Positions 53,784-63,524 of a DNA stretch of 64,000 nucleotides are shown in pieces. This DNA is from a gamma proteobacterium symbiont of Ctena orbiculata (GTDB lineage: Bacteria; Pseudomonadota; Gammaproteobacteria; Chromatiales; Chromatiaceae). The stretch's first letter is position 1; each line of letters starts with the position of its first letter. The DNA lies in contig NATW01000117.1 in the NCBI GenBank assembly GCA_003094555.1, positions 29,925 through 93,924 of the forward strand, given 5' to 3'. The notes beneath the pieces were generated by a model that did no database searches, was not told the origin of the DNA, and saw nothing but the letters and a program-made list of their open reading frames with translations. The translations under genes were made by a program, and so were the position numbers.

Positions 53784-54794
53784 TCACATCTGCGGTAATC
53801 CGGCCATTCCCCGGGCAAGTTGCTGAAACAACAACCAGGGATCCGCGGGATGGAAACCTTTTATCGCCTTGTCCGCAATTGCGCAATCCGCAAGCAATCC
53901 CTGCCAATGATCCACCTGCCGCTGCAATGCCTTGCGCAGGACCGGTTTGCGTCTGTCCCAGACACGGTGTTTTGTCATAATCTGGTCCACCCCCCCGCCG
54001 CGCTTCAACTCAAATCCCATCTCGGCAAGCAGACGAATCTCCCGGCTTACCGCCCAAAGCACCACCGGAGCGGCAACACCCTCCCCCTTCAGCCCCTGCA
54101 GGATACGTAATCCCTTGCTGATATCCCCCTCGAGCAGGGTATCGACCAAGTTGAAGACATCGAAACGCGCACTATCGGCCACGGCCTCGATGAGCTTTTC
54201 GGGGCTAACCACACCCTGGCCATACAACAGCAGCAACTTCTCTATCTCCTGGCTGGCCGCAAGCAGATTACCCTCTACCCGATCGGCAAGCATCTCTACC
54301 ACCCCCGCCTCGGGAATCAACCCCGCACGTCGCAGCCGCTGCTCAATCCACGGCATCAGACGCCTTCCTTCGACCGGCCAGATCTGAATCGCCACACCCA
54401 GCCGTTCAACCGCCTGAAACCACTTGCTGTTCAGCTGAGCCCGATCCAACCTGGGCAGGGTGATCAACAGCACAGTATCCATTGCAGGGCGTTCACAATA
54501 AGCGTTGACGGACTTCCCCCCCTCCGCACCCAGCTTTCCACTGCTGAGACGTAGTTCCAGGAGACGCTTATCACCAAACAGGGAGAGGCTTTCAGCGGCA
54601 CTGTGCAAACTCGACCAGTCAAAACCACCCCCCTGACCCAGGATTTCCCGTTCGCTGTAGCCTTGTTCACGGGCCGCATGCCGTATCGCATCCGCTGCTT
54701 CCTGCATCTGCAGGGGCTCGTCCCCGCTCAGCAGATAGACAGGGGCGAGCTGTTGCTGCAGATGGTTTGCCAGTTGTTCAGTTCGCAGACGCAT
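53784..54794 (-). CDS. holA: DNA polymerase III subunit delta
   Basis: Clamp-loader delta subunit that opens the beta clamp. The 336-residue product has YLLSGDEPLQMQEAADAIR near the N-terminus (beta-binding and AAA-like region), EKLLLLYGQGVVSPEKLIEAVADSARFDVFNLVDTLLEG in the middle and the C-terminal collar domain (LAEMGFELKRGGGVDQIMTKHRVWDRRK). It follows lptE by 27 bases, as expected for the leuS-lptE-holA string. Its usual downstream neighbour has been displaced. Confidence 0.95.
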   Translation of the reverse strand: MRLRTEQLANHLQQQLAPVYLLSGDEPLQMQEAADAIRHAAREQGYSEREILGQGGGFDWSSLHSAAESLSLFGDKRLLELRLSSGKLGAEGGKSVNAYCERPAMDTVLLITLPRLDRAQLNSKWFQAVERLGVAIQIWPVEGRRLMPWIEQRLRRAGLIPEAGVVEMLADRVEGNLLAASQEIEKLLLLYGQGVVSPEKLIEAVADSARFDVFNLVDTLLEGDISKGLRILQGLKGEGVAAPVVLWAVSREIRLLAEMGFELKRGGGVDQIMTKHRVWDRRKPVLRKALQRQVDHWQGLLADCAIADKAIKGFHPADPWLLFQQLARGMAGLPQM

Positions 54795-54821
54795 GGTGTG
54801 ACCTGTGCTGATGATCGCCAG

Positions 54822-55331
54822 CTATTTGATGGCTTCGAGGCGACGAATTATCTGCTCCGCCATCTCGTTTCGCATATCATACTTCATCAAATCGGCTTCG
54901 TTTCTTTGACCCAACTCATCGTCGCCACTGAAACTGAGTTGACGTAGCAGTTCCAACTGCTGCTCCACACCTTTTTCGCCACTACCCGGCACCCTGGCGC
55001 GAATCAGTGCGGATAGTTGCATCTCTTTGTCGAGGGCCTTACCGCCGGCATCCACAGACAGCACCCTGCTGGTGAATTTTTCCTCCAGGATCTCAATACT
55101 GAGCTTGGCAGCCGCCAGTTCCGGCGCCAATGTCGCACCCCTGCCCTGCAGATTGTCATGCAGAACAGCCGCCAGGCTCTCAGATTTCTCGAATCCGATG
55201 ATATACAGGCCGTTGAGCGCGGTTGAGGGCTGCCGATACCCCTTGAGGTGGAAACCGCACCCTGTAACCAGGATGGATATCAACACCACCCACAACAGCT
55301 GCTGGCGAAACCGGATTGAATTACTTGGCAA
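54822..55331 (-). CDS. lptE: LPS assembly lipoprotein LptE
   Basis: Outer-membrane lipoprotein that plugs the LptD pore and takes part in lipopolysaccharide insertion. 169 residues with lipoprotein signal ending LVTGC (Cys25) and the start of mature protein [11 protein letters not shown], which is characteristic. The start codon appears to be TTG (55329-55331), overlapping the leuS end by 11 bases; no ATG gives a usable signal peptide. The C-terminal region ([27 protein letters not shown]) is likely helical. Translation may be coupled to leuS. Confidence 0.93.
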   Translation of the reverse strand: MPSNSIRFRQQLLWVVLISILVTGCGFHLKGYRQPSTALNGLYIIGFEKSESLAAVLHDNLQGRGATLAPELAAAKLSIEILEEKFTSRVLSVDAGGKALDKEMQLSALIRARVPGSGEKGVEQQLELLRQLSFSGDDELGQRNEADLMKYDMRNEMAEQIIRRLEAIK

Positions 55332-57903
55332 CGATATTCACCAGTTTCCCGGGTACGACGATAACCTTTCGCACCCTGTTGTCACCAATAAAGCGCTGCA
55401 CATTGTCATTTGCCAGCGCCAGTGCCTCGATGGCCGGTTTCTCGGCATCCCTCGCTACCTGTATGGTTGCTCGAACCTTGCCGTTCACCTGCACCACATA
55501 AGGCAGACTCTCCTGTTTTAGGGCTGCCTCATCGGGCTGCGGCCATTCGCTATCGAGTATCTCATCCCCATACTCTAGATCACTCCACAAGCAGTGGGTG
55601 ATGTGGGGTGCAATCGGGGCCAGCAATCGCAGCACCAGGGAGACACCTTCACGTAGCAACTGAAGGTCGGCAGCGCTATCTCCAAGCTTGTAGAGGATAT
55701 TGATCATCCCCATGCAGGCGGAGACAACATTGTTGAAACGCTGACGCTCATAGTCATACAGGGCCTTTTTCAATGACTCGTGGATTTCCCGCCGTGCTGT
55801 CTTCTGGGATTCATCCAACTCAACCGGCTTCGAGTCCGCCGCCATCGGCTTGGCGAGAATAACCTCCGCCAATGCCCACAGACGTTTAAGAAAACGGTGC
55901 GCACCCTCAACCCCTTCATCGTTCCACTCCAGGGACTGATCGGGGGGAGAGGTGAACATGGTGTAGAGTCGAACCGTATCGGCACCATAGCGATCGATAA
56001 GCGTCTGTGGGTCGACCCCGTTGTTCTTCGACTTCGACATCTTTTCGATACCGCCAATGGCAACCGGCCCACCATCCTCCTTCGACCGCGCAGCGAGTGG
56101 ACGCCCCTTCTCATCACGCTGGACTTCCACCTCGGTCGGGTTATACCAGTGCTTGGAACCATCCTCCTGATCACGATAGTAGGTATCGGCCACCACCATT
56201 CCCTGGGTCAACAGGCGTGTGAACGGCTCATTACTCTTCACCAGTCCGGCATCGCGTAACAATTTGTGATAGAAACGGGCATACAACAGGTGCAGTACGG
56301 CATGTTCGATACCGCCTATGTAGTGGTCGACAGGTAACCAATAGTCCGCCCGTTCATCGAGCATGGCATCGGCACCCGGACAGGTGTAGCGCGCGTAGTA
56401 CCAGCTCGACTCCATGAAGGTATCGAAGGTATCTGTCTCCCGTTGTGCCTCACCGCCACACTGGGGGCAGCTGCAGGCGGAGAAGGCAGGACTGTTTTTT
56501 ATCGGATTGATGGTGTTTTCATCGTAGACGATATCTTCGGGCAGGCGCACAGGCAGATCTTGCAACGGCACAGGAACGATTCCACATGTCTCACAGTGAA
56601 TCATGGGGATTGGCGCACCCCAGTAGCGTTGGCGTGAAACACCCCAGTCACGCAGCCGGTACTGCTTGGTCTTCTGGCCTTTGCCCCGTTCCTGCAGCCA
56701 CTCCGCTATGGCATCGAAGGCGGCGGCGGATGAGAGTCCATTGAAGGGACCCGAGTCGTGCAAGACACCCGCCTCGGTATAGGCCGCAGCTTGTATGTCC
56801 GGATTATCACCTTCGCTGGGATGGATCACCTGTTTGATCGGGATAGCGTATTGCAGGGCGAAGGCATGGTCCCGCTCGTCATGGGCCGGAACCGCCATCA
56901 CCGCCCCTGTACCATAGCCCATAAGGACAAAATTCGCGGCATAGACCGGTACCATTGCACCACTTACCGGATGGATGGCATTGATACCCAGCGGGATACC
57001 CTTTTTCTCGATCGTCTCCAGTTCCGCTTCGGACGTTCCGCCCTGACGACACTCTTCAATAAAGGCCGCAAGTTGCTGATTGGTGTCAGCCGCCTGCAAT
57101 GCCAAAGGGTGTTCAGCGGCAACGGCGACATAGGTGACGCCCATCAGGGTGTCCGGGCGTGTGGTATAGATGGTCAGGGCCTCATCCGATGCCTCGATAT
57201 CAAACACCATCTCCACCCCAAAAGAGCGACCGATCCAGTTGCGTTGCATGGTTCGCACCTGTTCAGGCCAACCTTCCAGGTTATCGATCTCATCCAGCAG
57301 TTCATCCGCGTAGTCGGTGATCTTGACGAACCATTGGGGAATCTCACGCCGCTCAACCACGGCCCCGGAGCGCCAGCCACGGCCATCGATGACCTGCTCA
57401 TTGGCGAGTACCGTCTGATCCACCGGATCCCAATTGACCACGGCATGCTTGCGATAGACCAATCCCTTTTTATACAGCTCAGTGAACAGCCACTGCTCCC
57501 ATTTATAGTAATCGGGCTGACAGGTTGCCAGCTCCCGGCGCCAGTCATAGCCAAAACCAAGCCGAATCAACTGGCCTTTCATATAGGCGATGTTGTCATA
57601 GGTCCAGCCAGCCGGTGCCACCTTGTTCTTCAACGCCGCATTCTCCGCTGGCAGGCCAAAGGCATCCCAACCCATGGGCTGGAGTACGTTTTTACCCAGC
57701 ATGCGTTGATAACGGGCGATCACATCACCAATGGTATAGTTACGCACATGCCCCATGTGCAACTTGCCGCTGGGGTAGGGAAACATGGAGAGGGAATAAA
57801 ATTTCTCTTTAGTGGGGTCCTCATCGACCTCATAGGTCTTCTTTTTTTCCCAATATGCCTGCACCTCTGCCTCGAGGGCCGCAGGATCGTAGATTTTCTG
57901 CAT
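55321..57903 (-). CDS. leuS: Leucyl-tRNA synthetase
   Basis: Class I synthetase charging tRNA-Leu. 860 residues, with the HIGH-type motif in [17 protein letters not shown], a CP1 editing domain (about 225-420, [23 protein letters not shown]), the KMSKS motif in [17 protein letters not shown] and the C-terminal anticodon and tail domains. A zinc-type Cys set is present ([21 protein letters not shown]). First gene of leuS-lptE-holA. The 185 bases upstream carry no T-box or other leader that I can recognise. Confidence 0.97.
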   Translation of the reverse strand: MQKIYDPAALEAEVQAYWEKKKTYEVDEDPTKEKFYSLSMFPYPSGKLHMGHVRNYTIGDVIARYQRMLGKNVLQPMGWDAFGLPAENAALKNKVAPAGWTYDNIAYMKGQLIRLGFGYDWRRELATCQPDYYKWEQWLFTELYKKGLVYRKHAVVNWDPVDQTVLANEQVIDGRGWRSGAVVERREIPQWFVKITDYADELLDEIDNLEGWPEQVRTMQRNWIGRSFGVEMVFDIEASDEALTIYTTRPDTLMGVTYVAVAAEHPLALQAADTNQQLAAFIEECRQGGTSEAELETIEKKGIPLGINAIHPVSGAMVPVYAANFVLMGYGTGAVMAVPAHDERDHAFALQYAIPIKQVIHPSEGDNPDIQAAAYTEAGVLHDSGPFNGLSSAAAFDAIAEWLQERGKGQKTKQYRLRDWGVSRQRYWGAPIPMIHCETCGIVPVPLQDLPVRLPEDIVYDENTINPIKNSPAFSACSCPQCGGEAQRETDTFDTFMESSWYYARYTCPGADAMLDERADYWLPVDHYIGGIEHAVLHLLYARFYHKLLRDAGLVKSNEPFTRLLTQGMVVADTYYRDQEDGSKHWYNPTEVEVQRDEKGRPLAARSKEDGGPVAIGGIEKMSKSKNNGVDPQTLIDRYGADTVRLYTMFTSPPDQSLEWNDEGVEGAHRFLKRLWALAEVILAKPMAADSKPVELDESQKTARREIHESLKKALYDYERQRFNNVVSACMGMINILYKLGDSAADLQLLREGVSLVLRLLAPIAPHITHCLWSDLEYGDEILDSEWPQPDEAALKQESLPYVVQVNGKVRATIQVARDAEKPAIEALALANDNVQRFIGDNRVRKVIVVPGKLVNIVAK

Positions 57904-58088
57904 GATATGGTCCGACTGGATTGTTGATAAACGGGGTAAACCGCTGGGCCTACCTCACAGGGATTTGCCCCGAGCCTCTCAAAGGAGCCTGATACCGCGG
58001 AAGGATACCGCAGCTAGCCGCTGACAGAAAGATGTAACGCCTTATTCCCACACCCCCCAATCCCTGGTAACGGGAGCTAGCGGTTAAG

Positions 58089-58505
58089 CTATTCGGCCGA
58101 TTGACTTGCCAACCATTGCCAGGCTTGGTCAGGATCAGAGAAGACCTCGATGAGGACTTTTCTCTGTTCTCCAACGAATTCCATCAACCGTTTCATATTG
58201 ATTTGGCCACGCGCCTTGGCTGGTGGCAGGACAGCCCAGTATTTCCATCCGGCCTGGTAGGCTCGAGGTAACCAGTAGTCCTGGGACCAGGCGCTATCTT
58301 CAGCAGGAAGGATGGAGTTCTTGCGATCATCGGAGAGCCATTTTTGTGCGCCATGCTCCTGCATCAAGCGCAATCCCGACATCAACACGGACCTGAAGTC
58401 GTCGCCGGAAACCGGTTGCAGTAATCGATGGTGGATGATGCCGGCCTCGGGATAGAACCAAAGGCAGGCATACTCCGTTTCAACCTGGTTGATTCTTGTT
58501 TTCAT
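58089..58505 (-). CDS. STAS/SpoIIAA-like protein, function unknown
   Basis: 138 residues without signal peptide. The pattern WFYPEAGIIHHRLLQPVSGDDFRSVL, WLSDDRKNSILPAEDSAWSQDYWLPRAYQAGWKYWAVLPP and VFSDPDQAWQWLA matches a family of small SpoIIAA/STAS-fold proteins known from Bacteroidetes and proteobacteria. These might mediate protein contacts in signalling, but no role has been shown. It lies 59 bases after the globin gene on the same strand. Confidence 0.65.
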   Translation of the reverse strand: MKTRINQVETEYACLWFYPEAGIIHHRLLQPVSGDDFRSVLMSGLRLMQEHGAQKWLSDDRKNSILPAEDSAWSQDYWLPRAYQAGWKYWAVLPPAKARGQINMKRLMEFVGEQRKVLIEVFSDPDQAWQWLASQSAE

Positions 58506-58564
58506 ACTGTTTAAGGTGTGAAAATCTTGGCGGTCTACATATATATTGATTTTAGCCTATTTGG

Positions 58565-58996
58565 CTATGATGCGATCATTCTTGCTTCATCGAGAGCGGC
58601 AAACATCCTTTCAATGACATTGTCTATCACATCTAGCCATGCAGCGAGTACCTTGTCGTCGAATTCATCGTCATAGGTCTTCACCGCCTCCAACAACGCC
58701 TCTTCCCAAATGGTGAAGTGTCTGCGTTGCACATTCAAGCGCTTGTGTATGCGCCCCAACATCTCGATATAGAGCTTGACTCCGGGCCCTCCCTCAGCGG
58801 ATTCAGCAAGCATGAAGAGCGTATCTTTCAACTTCTTTTTCAACTGCGCCATGTCCCTATTCTTGAAAAACGCAGGGATTTCATCAGATCTGCTGATAAA
58901 TTTGTCGTAAAAACAGTCGTAAAAGTCCGCTGACACAGTCACCCGCCGCAAACTCTGACTGAATATTTCGAGATTATGTTGATTCATATCCGACAT
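58565..58996 (-). CDS. Globin-family protein
   Basis: Single-domain haem protein, 143 residues, all alpha. The proximal His is probably His84 in EMLGRIHKRLNVQRRHF, with helices VSADFYDCFYDKFISRSDEIPAFFKNRD in front and EEALLEAVKTYDDEFDDKVLAAWLDVIDNVIERM after it, as in sensor-type and group-1-like bacterial globins. It may bind O2, NO or sulfide. No reductase or kinase domain is fused. It could belong with redox sensing elsewhere in the region. Confidence 0.85.
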   Translation of the reverse strand: MSDMNQHNLEIFSQSLRRVTVSADFYDCFYDKFISRSDEIPAFFKNRDMAQLKKKLKDTLFMLAESAEGGPGVKLYIEMLGRIHKRLNVQRRHFTIWEEALLEAVKTYDDEFDDKVLAAWLDVIDNVIERMFAALDEARMIAS

Positions 58997-59287
58997 TCAA
59001 TGCCAACTAGCCAAGTATCCCTTTATCGGCCATGAATGCCCAGACATTAACAGCGGATGCTGATAGCATGATTCCATTCACCAATCGAGAGTCCATGACA
59101 GCAATTAAAAAAATCACTTTTTCAGCCCATCCATGCTAAGTTACATCTCCAAACCGACAAGAAATGGTATATTAAGTACCAAATCGCGGAAATTAACACA
59201 TTTTCATCAATTTTGTTAAATTTCCCCTGTGCGGCAACCGTTATTCAACCCCGTTGTGGAATAAACACTCTTCATGGATGAGACAAT

Positions 59288-60256
59288 GTGAGTGCCGATA
59301 CGATGAAGCTGATAATACAGATCCCCTGCTACAACGAAGAACAAACCCTGGCTCTCGCACTCGCAGAACTTCCCAGAGAAGTGGAGGGGTTTGACCAAGT
59401 GGAATGGCTGGTAATCGATGACGGCAGCACCGACGCCACCCGCCAGGTAGCCATCGATCACGGGGTCGACCATATCGTCGGCTACACCCGGAACCAAGGA
59501 CTGGCGAAGGTATTCATGCTGGGTTTGGATGCCTGCGTAAGGCAAGGCGCCGACGTGATAGTCAATACGGATGCCGACAATCAATATGATGCCAGCTATA
59601 TCCCTAGCCTGACCCAGCCGATTCTGGAGGGAAAAGCGGATATGGTGATTGGCGCCAGGCCAATCCAGATGATAGAGCACTTCTCTTTCACCAAAAAGAT
59701 GTTACAACGCCTGGGCAGCAGCGTGGTGCGTAAAGTCAGTCACACCGATATCCCAGATGCGCCAAGCGGCTTCAGGGCCTTCAGTCGCGATGCGGCGATG
59801 AAACTCAATGTGTTCAATGAGTACACCTACACCCTGGAAACCATTATCCAGGCCGGCATGAAGCAGATGGCGGTAACATCGGTGCCGGTGGAGGTCAACG
59901 AGGACCTCAGGCCATCCAGACTGGTGAAAAGCATCAGCAGCTACATCAAGAAATCCATCGTCACCATACTGCGAATCTTTGTCGTCTATAAACCATTCCG
60001 TTTCTTTCTCATCACCGGACTAATCCTGTTCGGCATGGGTTTGATCCTAGGCCTGCGCTTCCTCTATTACTATCTGTTTGGTGATGGTACGGGACATATA
60101 CAATCCGTCGTCCTGGCCGGTGTCATGATGGGGATTGGATTTCAAACCATATTGGTAGCATTCATCGCCGATCTGTTGAGCGTCAACCGAAAGCTGTTGG
60201 AAGAGGTACAGTACCGGATCAGGAAGCTGGAATCAGAACCTGAAGAGAGCAAGTAA
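59288..60256 (+). CDS. Family 2 glycosyltransferase, DPM1/ArnC-like, with membrane tail
   Basis: Predicted enzyme that moves a sugar from a nucleotide donor to a lipid carrier. 322 residues: GT-A domain (about 1-230) with IPCYNEEQTLALAL, WLVIDDGSTDATRQ and the DxD motif NTDADNQYDA; QVW-like acceptor region; then two membrane helices (about 238-258 and 275-300, FFLITGLILFGMGLILGLRFLY). The start is GTG 59288 or ATG 59303. It begins the surface-polysaccharide group and is convergent with the WecA-like gene. Confidence 0.92.
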   Translation: MSADTMKLIIQIPCYNEEQTLALALAELPREVEGFDQVEWLVIDDGSTDATRQVAIDHGVDHIVGYTRNQGLAKVFMLGLDACVRQGADVIVNTDADNQYDASYIPSLTQPILEGKADMVIGARPIQMIEHFSFTKKMLQRLGSSVVRKVSHTDIPDAPSGFRAFSRDAAMKLNVFNEYTYTLETIIQAGMKQMAVTSVPVEVNEDLRPSRLVKSISSYIKKSIVTILRIFVVYKPFRFFLITGLILFGMGLILGLRFLYYYLFGDGTGHIQSVVLAGVMMGIGFQTILVAFIADLLSVNRKLLEEVQYRIRKLESEPEESK

Positions 60257-60262
60257 GATTAG

Positions 60263-61342
60263 TTACTCATACCCCGCCCCGAGTAATCTTTCCAGGATCA
60301 GCAGGGGCACGAAGGCAACGAGGGTCAACAGCAACCCGTAACCTGGGTATACCGCAGCAAACCATGCCAATGGTAACAGCCATAGCAGGTTGATCAGCAG
60401 GCCATGTAGGATGACCCATCGATGGGCCAGGGTACGACAGCGTACTGCCGATACACCGCTACTGATACACAGAGACTGCCTTTTCCGGGCCAGATGCTGG
60501 TAGGCATGTTTGGCATGCGGTTGGTACCATCTTTCACCATTCAGCATGCGCACCCCCAGGGTCCAAGTAGCGTCCACAACGAACAGGCCCAGCAGGATCA
60601 GCCAGCTCCATAGGGAAATAGAATAGGCATCGGCTGTATAGAGGGCAAACACACCCAATGCATAACCGATGAATCCGCTTCCTGCATCTCCCATGAAGAC
60701 CTTTGCCGGAGGCCAGTTCCAGAATAGAAAGCCGGCCATACACGCCGCCAGCACCAACAACCAGTCAGTCACCTCTGAAGCCGCATGATTGAATATCAGA
60801 ATCAAGGTCGCACCACACAGCACGCTAATCCCCTGGAGGCTGGCAATCCCGTCGATACCATCCATGAAATTGTAGAGATTCAGCAGCCAAACCAATCCAA
60901 ATACGCTCACTGTCTTGAGCCACCATCCATCCAAGGTCAATCCCGGCCAGAGATCAATGCTAGGCATCTGCAACAGTGTCACCGCAATAACTGCGGCAAT
61001 GAGATGGATAGCGAAACGCAGTATGACGGCAACATGGCGATGATCATCCACAAACCCGATCACTACTACCAAGCCACCACCCATGAGTAGTGTAAGATAG
61101 AGCTGATCACTATGCTCGCCGGCTGTAAATGGAGAAATCATGGACCAGAGCAGGATCGCCAGGTAGACCAGAACAAAGGCGATCCCTCCTCCACGAGGCG
61201 TCTCAACCATGTGGGAACTTCGCTTATTTGGCTGATCCATCAAACCACGGCGCAAGGCATAGGCACGCGCAAGCCAGGTCAATCCCAGGGAGATTAAAAA
61301 ACTCAGCGCCATCACCCAATAAAAATGGAGCGACTCAGCCAT
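60263..61342 (-). CDS. WecA/WbpL-like glycosyl-1-phosphate transferase (family 4)
   Basis: Polyprenyl-phosphate sugar-1-phosphate transferase of 359 residues, about 10-11 membrane helices. The landmark loops are RGGGIAFV, GFVDDHRHV (DD metal site), FMDGIDGIA and GDAGSGFIGYALG. It starts O-antigen or exopolysaccharide repeats by loading a first sugar onto undecaprenyl phosphate. Its start overlaps the epimerase stop by eight bases, so it forms an operon with the upstream genes. Confidence 0.93.
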   Translation of the reverse strand: MAESLHFYWVMALSFLISLGLTWLARAYALRRGLMDQPNKRSSHMVETPRGGGIAFVLVYLAILLWSMISPFTAGEHSDQLYLTLLMGGGLVVVIGFVDDHRHVAVILRFAIHLIAAVIAVTLLQMPSIDLWPGLTLDGWWLKTVSVFGLVWLLNLYNFMDGIDGIASLQGISVLCGATLILIFNHAASEVTDWLLVLAACMAGFLFWNWPPAKVFMGDAGSGFIGYALGVFALYTADAYSISLWSWLILLGLFVVDATWTLGVRMLNGERWYQPHAKHAYQHLARKRQSLCISSGVSAVRCRTLAHRWVILHGLLINLLWLLPLAWFAAVYPGYGLLLTLVAFVPLLILERLLGAGYE

Positions 61343-62279
61343 TATCAGCGCTCACCATTTCCAGCAAGGCCTGTTGCGTACCAATCACCGGTGACCAGCC
61401 CAGTATAGCTCTGTTCTTTGCGAGATCCACCTGAAGGTCTTCAGTCAACCTCGCTATCATTGAGGAACGCCCGGTCAGCCATCCTGCAAAACGCAGCAGC
61501 GTCAACGGCACAGGGAATAGTCGGGTCCTGCATTGCATGACATGCGCCAGTTCGCGAATCAGTTCGGGTGTCGACAGATCCTCTCCGTCCGCGACCAGAA
61601 ACACCTCACCGGCGGCATCCGGGTGGTCAATGCAGCAGCGTATGAAATCGAGTAGATTCTGGATACTCAGAAGACTGCGACGGTTTGTGATCCCACCCAG
61701 CGGCAGAGGCACGCCTGTCCTGACAAGTGCCATCAAACGCTCTAGGTTTCCCTTCACTCCGGCACCATAAACCAGGACCGGCCGCACAATCACCAGTTCC
61801 AGATCCATCTGCTCCGCAATCTGCTTCAATGCCTGCTCCGCTTCCCACTTCGAAATAGCATAGGCATCTTGCGGATGCACTGGATCGTCCGCGCTATAGG
61901 GTTGCCCCTCTGTCCTTTCGCCATTCACTTTAACGCTACTCATATAGATCAAGCGTTTGACACCGGCTTTAGCCGCTTGACGGGCAAGGGCGCTGCTGCC
62001 CGCAACATTCACGCGCCGAAAGGCAGCCAGGGGATCGGGATCAGACTCCTGCATGACATGTACTCGGGCAGCCAGATGGACAACCGCATCCATACCCTCC
62101 AAGGCTGTGCGCCAATCTGTAGCGCCCTCAATCTCTCCCACCGCAGCTTGCTCGCACAATTCCCAGCGCGGACTGTTTTCACGCAGCGCGGCCCTTACTT
62201 GATACCCATTGGTGAGCATATAGCGGCAAAGATGTTCACCGACAAATCCGTTCGCTCCAGTAACCAGAACACTCTTCAT
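61335..62279 (-). CDS. NAD-dependent epimerase/dehydratase (extended SDR)
   Basis: 314 residues with the Rossmann start TGANGFVGEHLCRY, the active-site Tyr-x-x-x-Lys in YAISKWEAEQAL, and IYMSSVKVNGE. Genes of this type reside next to WecA/WbpL transferases and make the 4-keto or epimer form of the UDP-sugar (for instance UDP-GlcNAc epimerase or reductase). The substrate is unknown. It overlaps the flanking genes by a few bases on both sides. Confidence 0.92.
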   Translation of the reverse strand: MKSVLVTGANGFVGEHLCRYMLTNGYQVRAALRENSPRWELCEQAAVGEIEGATDWRTALEGMDAVVHLAARVHVMQESDPDPLAAFRRVNVAGSSALARQAAKAGVKRLIYMSSVKVNGERTEGQPYSADDPVHPQDAYAISKWEAEQALKQIAEQMDLELVIVRPVLVYGAGVKGNLERLMALVRTGVPLPLGGITNRRSLLSIQNLLDFIRCCIDHPDAAGEVFLVADGEDLSTPELIRELAHVMQCRTRLFPVPLTLLRFAGWLTGRSSMIARLTEDLQVDLAKNRAILGWSPVIGTQQALLEMVSADNG

Positions 62280-63421
62280 TGAATCAATGCCCGTTGATAG
62301 ATATCCAAATGGCGTTCAACGACATAGTGGATGGAAAACTCCGCTACCGCCATCTCCCTGGCCTGTTGACCCATGGACTGACGCAGGGCTGGATTTGTAA
62401 TCAAACGTCGCAGCGCCTCCGCCAGAGGCCTGCTCTGCCGGGCGGGCACCAACAGACCATTCTTCTCTTCAATGACCACCTCACGACAACCCGGGACATC
62501 GGTGGCGACGATGGCCCGCCCCGTTGCCGCCGCCTCCAGCAGCACTTTTGGCAACCCCTCTCGATAAGAGGGCAGGCAGACGATATGAGCATGGCTGTAG
62601 ATTGCTGGCATATCCTGGCGATTGCCCCACCACTCCACATCACCCTCCCTGGCCCACTCCGCCAGCCGTTCGGCAGGCACAGACTCGGGATTATTAGGAT
62701 CTATACCACCCACCAGGGCAAATCGGGCCTTGATTCCCATGCTGTGTAACAATTGGGCAGCCTCGACAAATTCACCAACCCCTTTGTCCCACAACATACG
62801 CGCAGGCAGTACCACCAGGGGCGTCTCATCTCTCTCCGGAGACATGGCAAAATGCTCCACATCAACTCCTGAACCCCGTATCAATTCAATCTTATCCCGG
62901 GTCAGACAACCTTTATCCAACAAGAAATCGTAATCATCCCGGTTCTGCACAATGACCCAGAGTCGCTTGCGGGAAAATAGCCAGCGATAACTGGTTAACA
63001 CCGCAGAGCGCGCCATGGCGCTGAACCAGCTACGTGCCAGGAAAACAAAACCAAGCCCGGAAATCGCATTCACCACTGCTGAGACATTCGCCACACGTGC
63101 GGCCAATGTGCCGTACAGGACAGGTTTTATAGTCACATGGTGAACAATTAACGGCTGCAGTTCCCGATAGAGCCTGTAGAGATTCCAGATTGTCCAGAGT
63201 TCGGCCAGGGGATTTGCACCACTTCTGCTCATCGAAACCTGCCTATAGTGCAATCCTTCGGCCTTGATCTGTTCCACACCGTCACCCGGCGGTGTTGCAA
63301 CACACACTTCATAGCCCTGTTCCAATGCCGCCAAGGCTAGTGGTAAACGATGTGAGAGAAAAAATCCGGCATCGTTGACCACAAACAAAATCAATCGGCT
63401 GTTAGGAATGGCACGAGACAT
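62276..63421 (-). CDS. Family 4 glycosyltransferase
   Basis: Retaining GT-B enzyme of 381 residues. N-terminal Glyco_transf_4-like domain (FVVNDAGFFLSHRLPLALAALEQGYEV), second domain with PARMLWDKGVGEFVEAAQLL and the donor site YREGLPKVLLEAAATGRAIVATDVPGCREVV. Activity presumably adds a second sugar in the repeat unit. The start is ATG 63421; GTG 63436 is the alternative. Its stop overlaps the epimerase start by four bases. Confidence 0.93.
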   Translation of the reverse strand: MSRAIPNSRLILFVVNDAGFFLSHRLPLALAALEQGYEVCVATPPGDGVEQIKAEGLHYRQVSMSRSGANPLAELWTIWNLYRLYRELQPLIVHHVTIKPVLYGTLAARVANVSAVVNAISGLGFVFLARSWFSAMARSAVLTSYRWLFSRKRLWVIVQNRDDYDFLLDKGCLTRDKIELIRGSGVDVEHFAMSPERDETPLVVLPARMLWDKGVGEFVEAAQLLHSMGIKARFALVGGIDPNNPESVPAERLAEWAREGDVEWWGNRQDMPAIYSHAHIVCLPSYREGLPKVLLEAAATGRAIVATDVPGCREVVIEEKNGLLVPARQSRPLAEALRRLITNPALRQSMGQQAREMAVAEFSIHYVVERHLDIYQRALIQ

Positions 63422-63524
63422 ATGTAGTGTCACCAAGTTAGATCGATGGAGGTTATAACCAGTTACTACCGAATTGAATATGCATTATACCCGGATTGAA
63501 CAGGATGCCGCAGAACAAGGTCCA

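Noticed and set aside
56758..57927. 389-codon frame opposite leuS
   Set aside because: Shadow of leuS; composition is that of reverse-complement coding sequence.
57904..58088. T-box or leucine leader before leuS
   Set aside because: No specifier loop, T-box motif or leader peptide rich in Leu codons was found.
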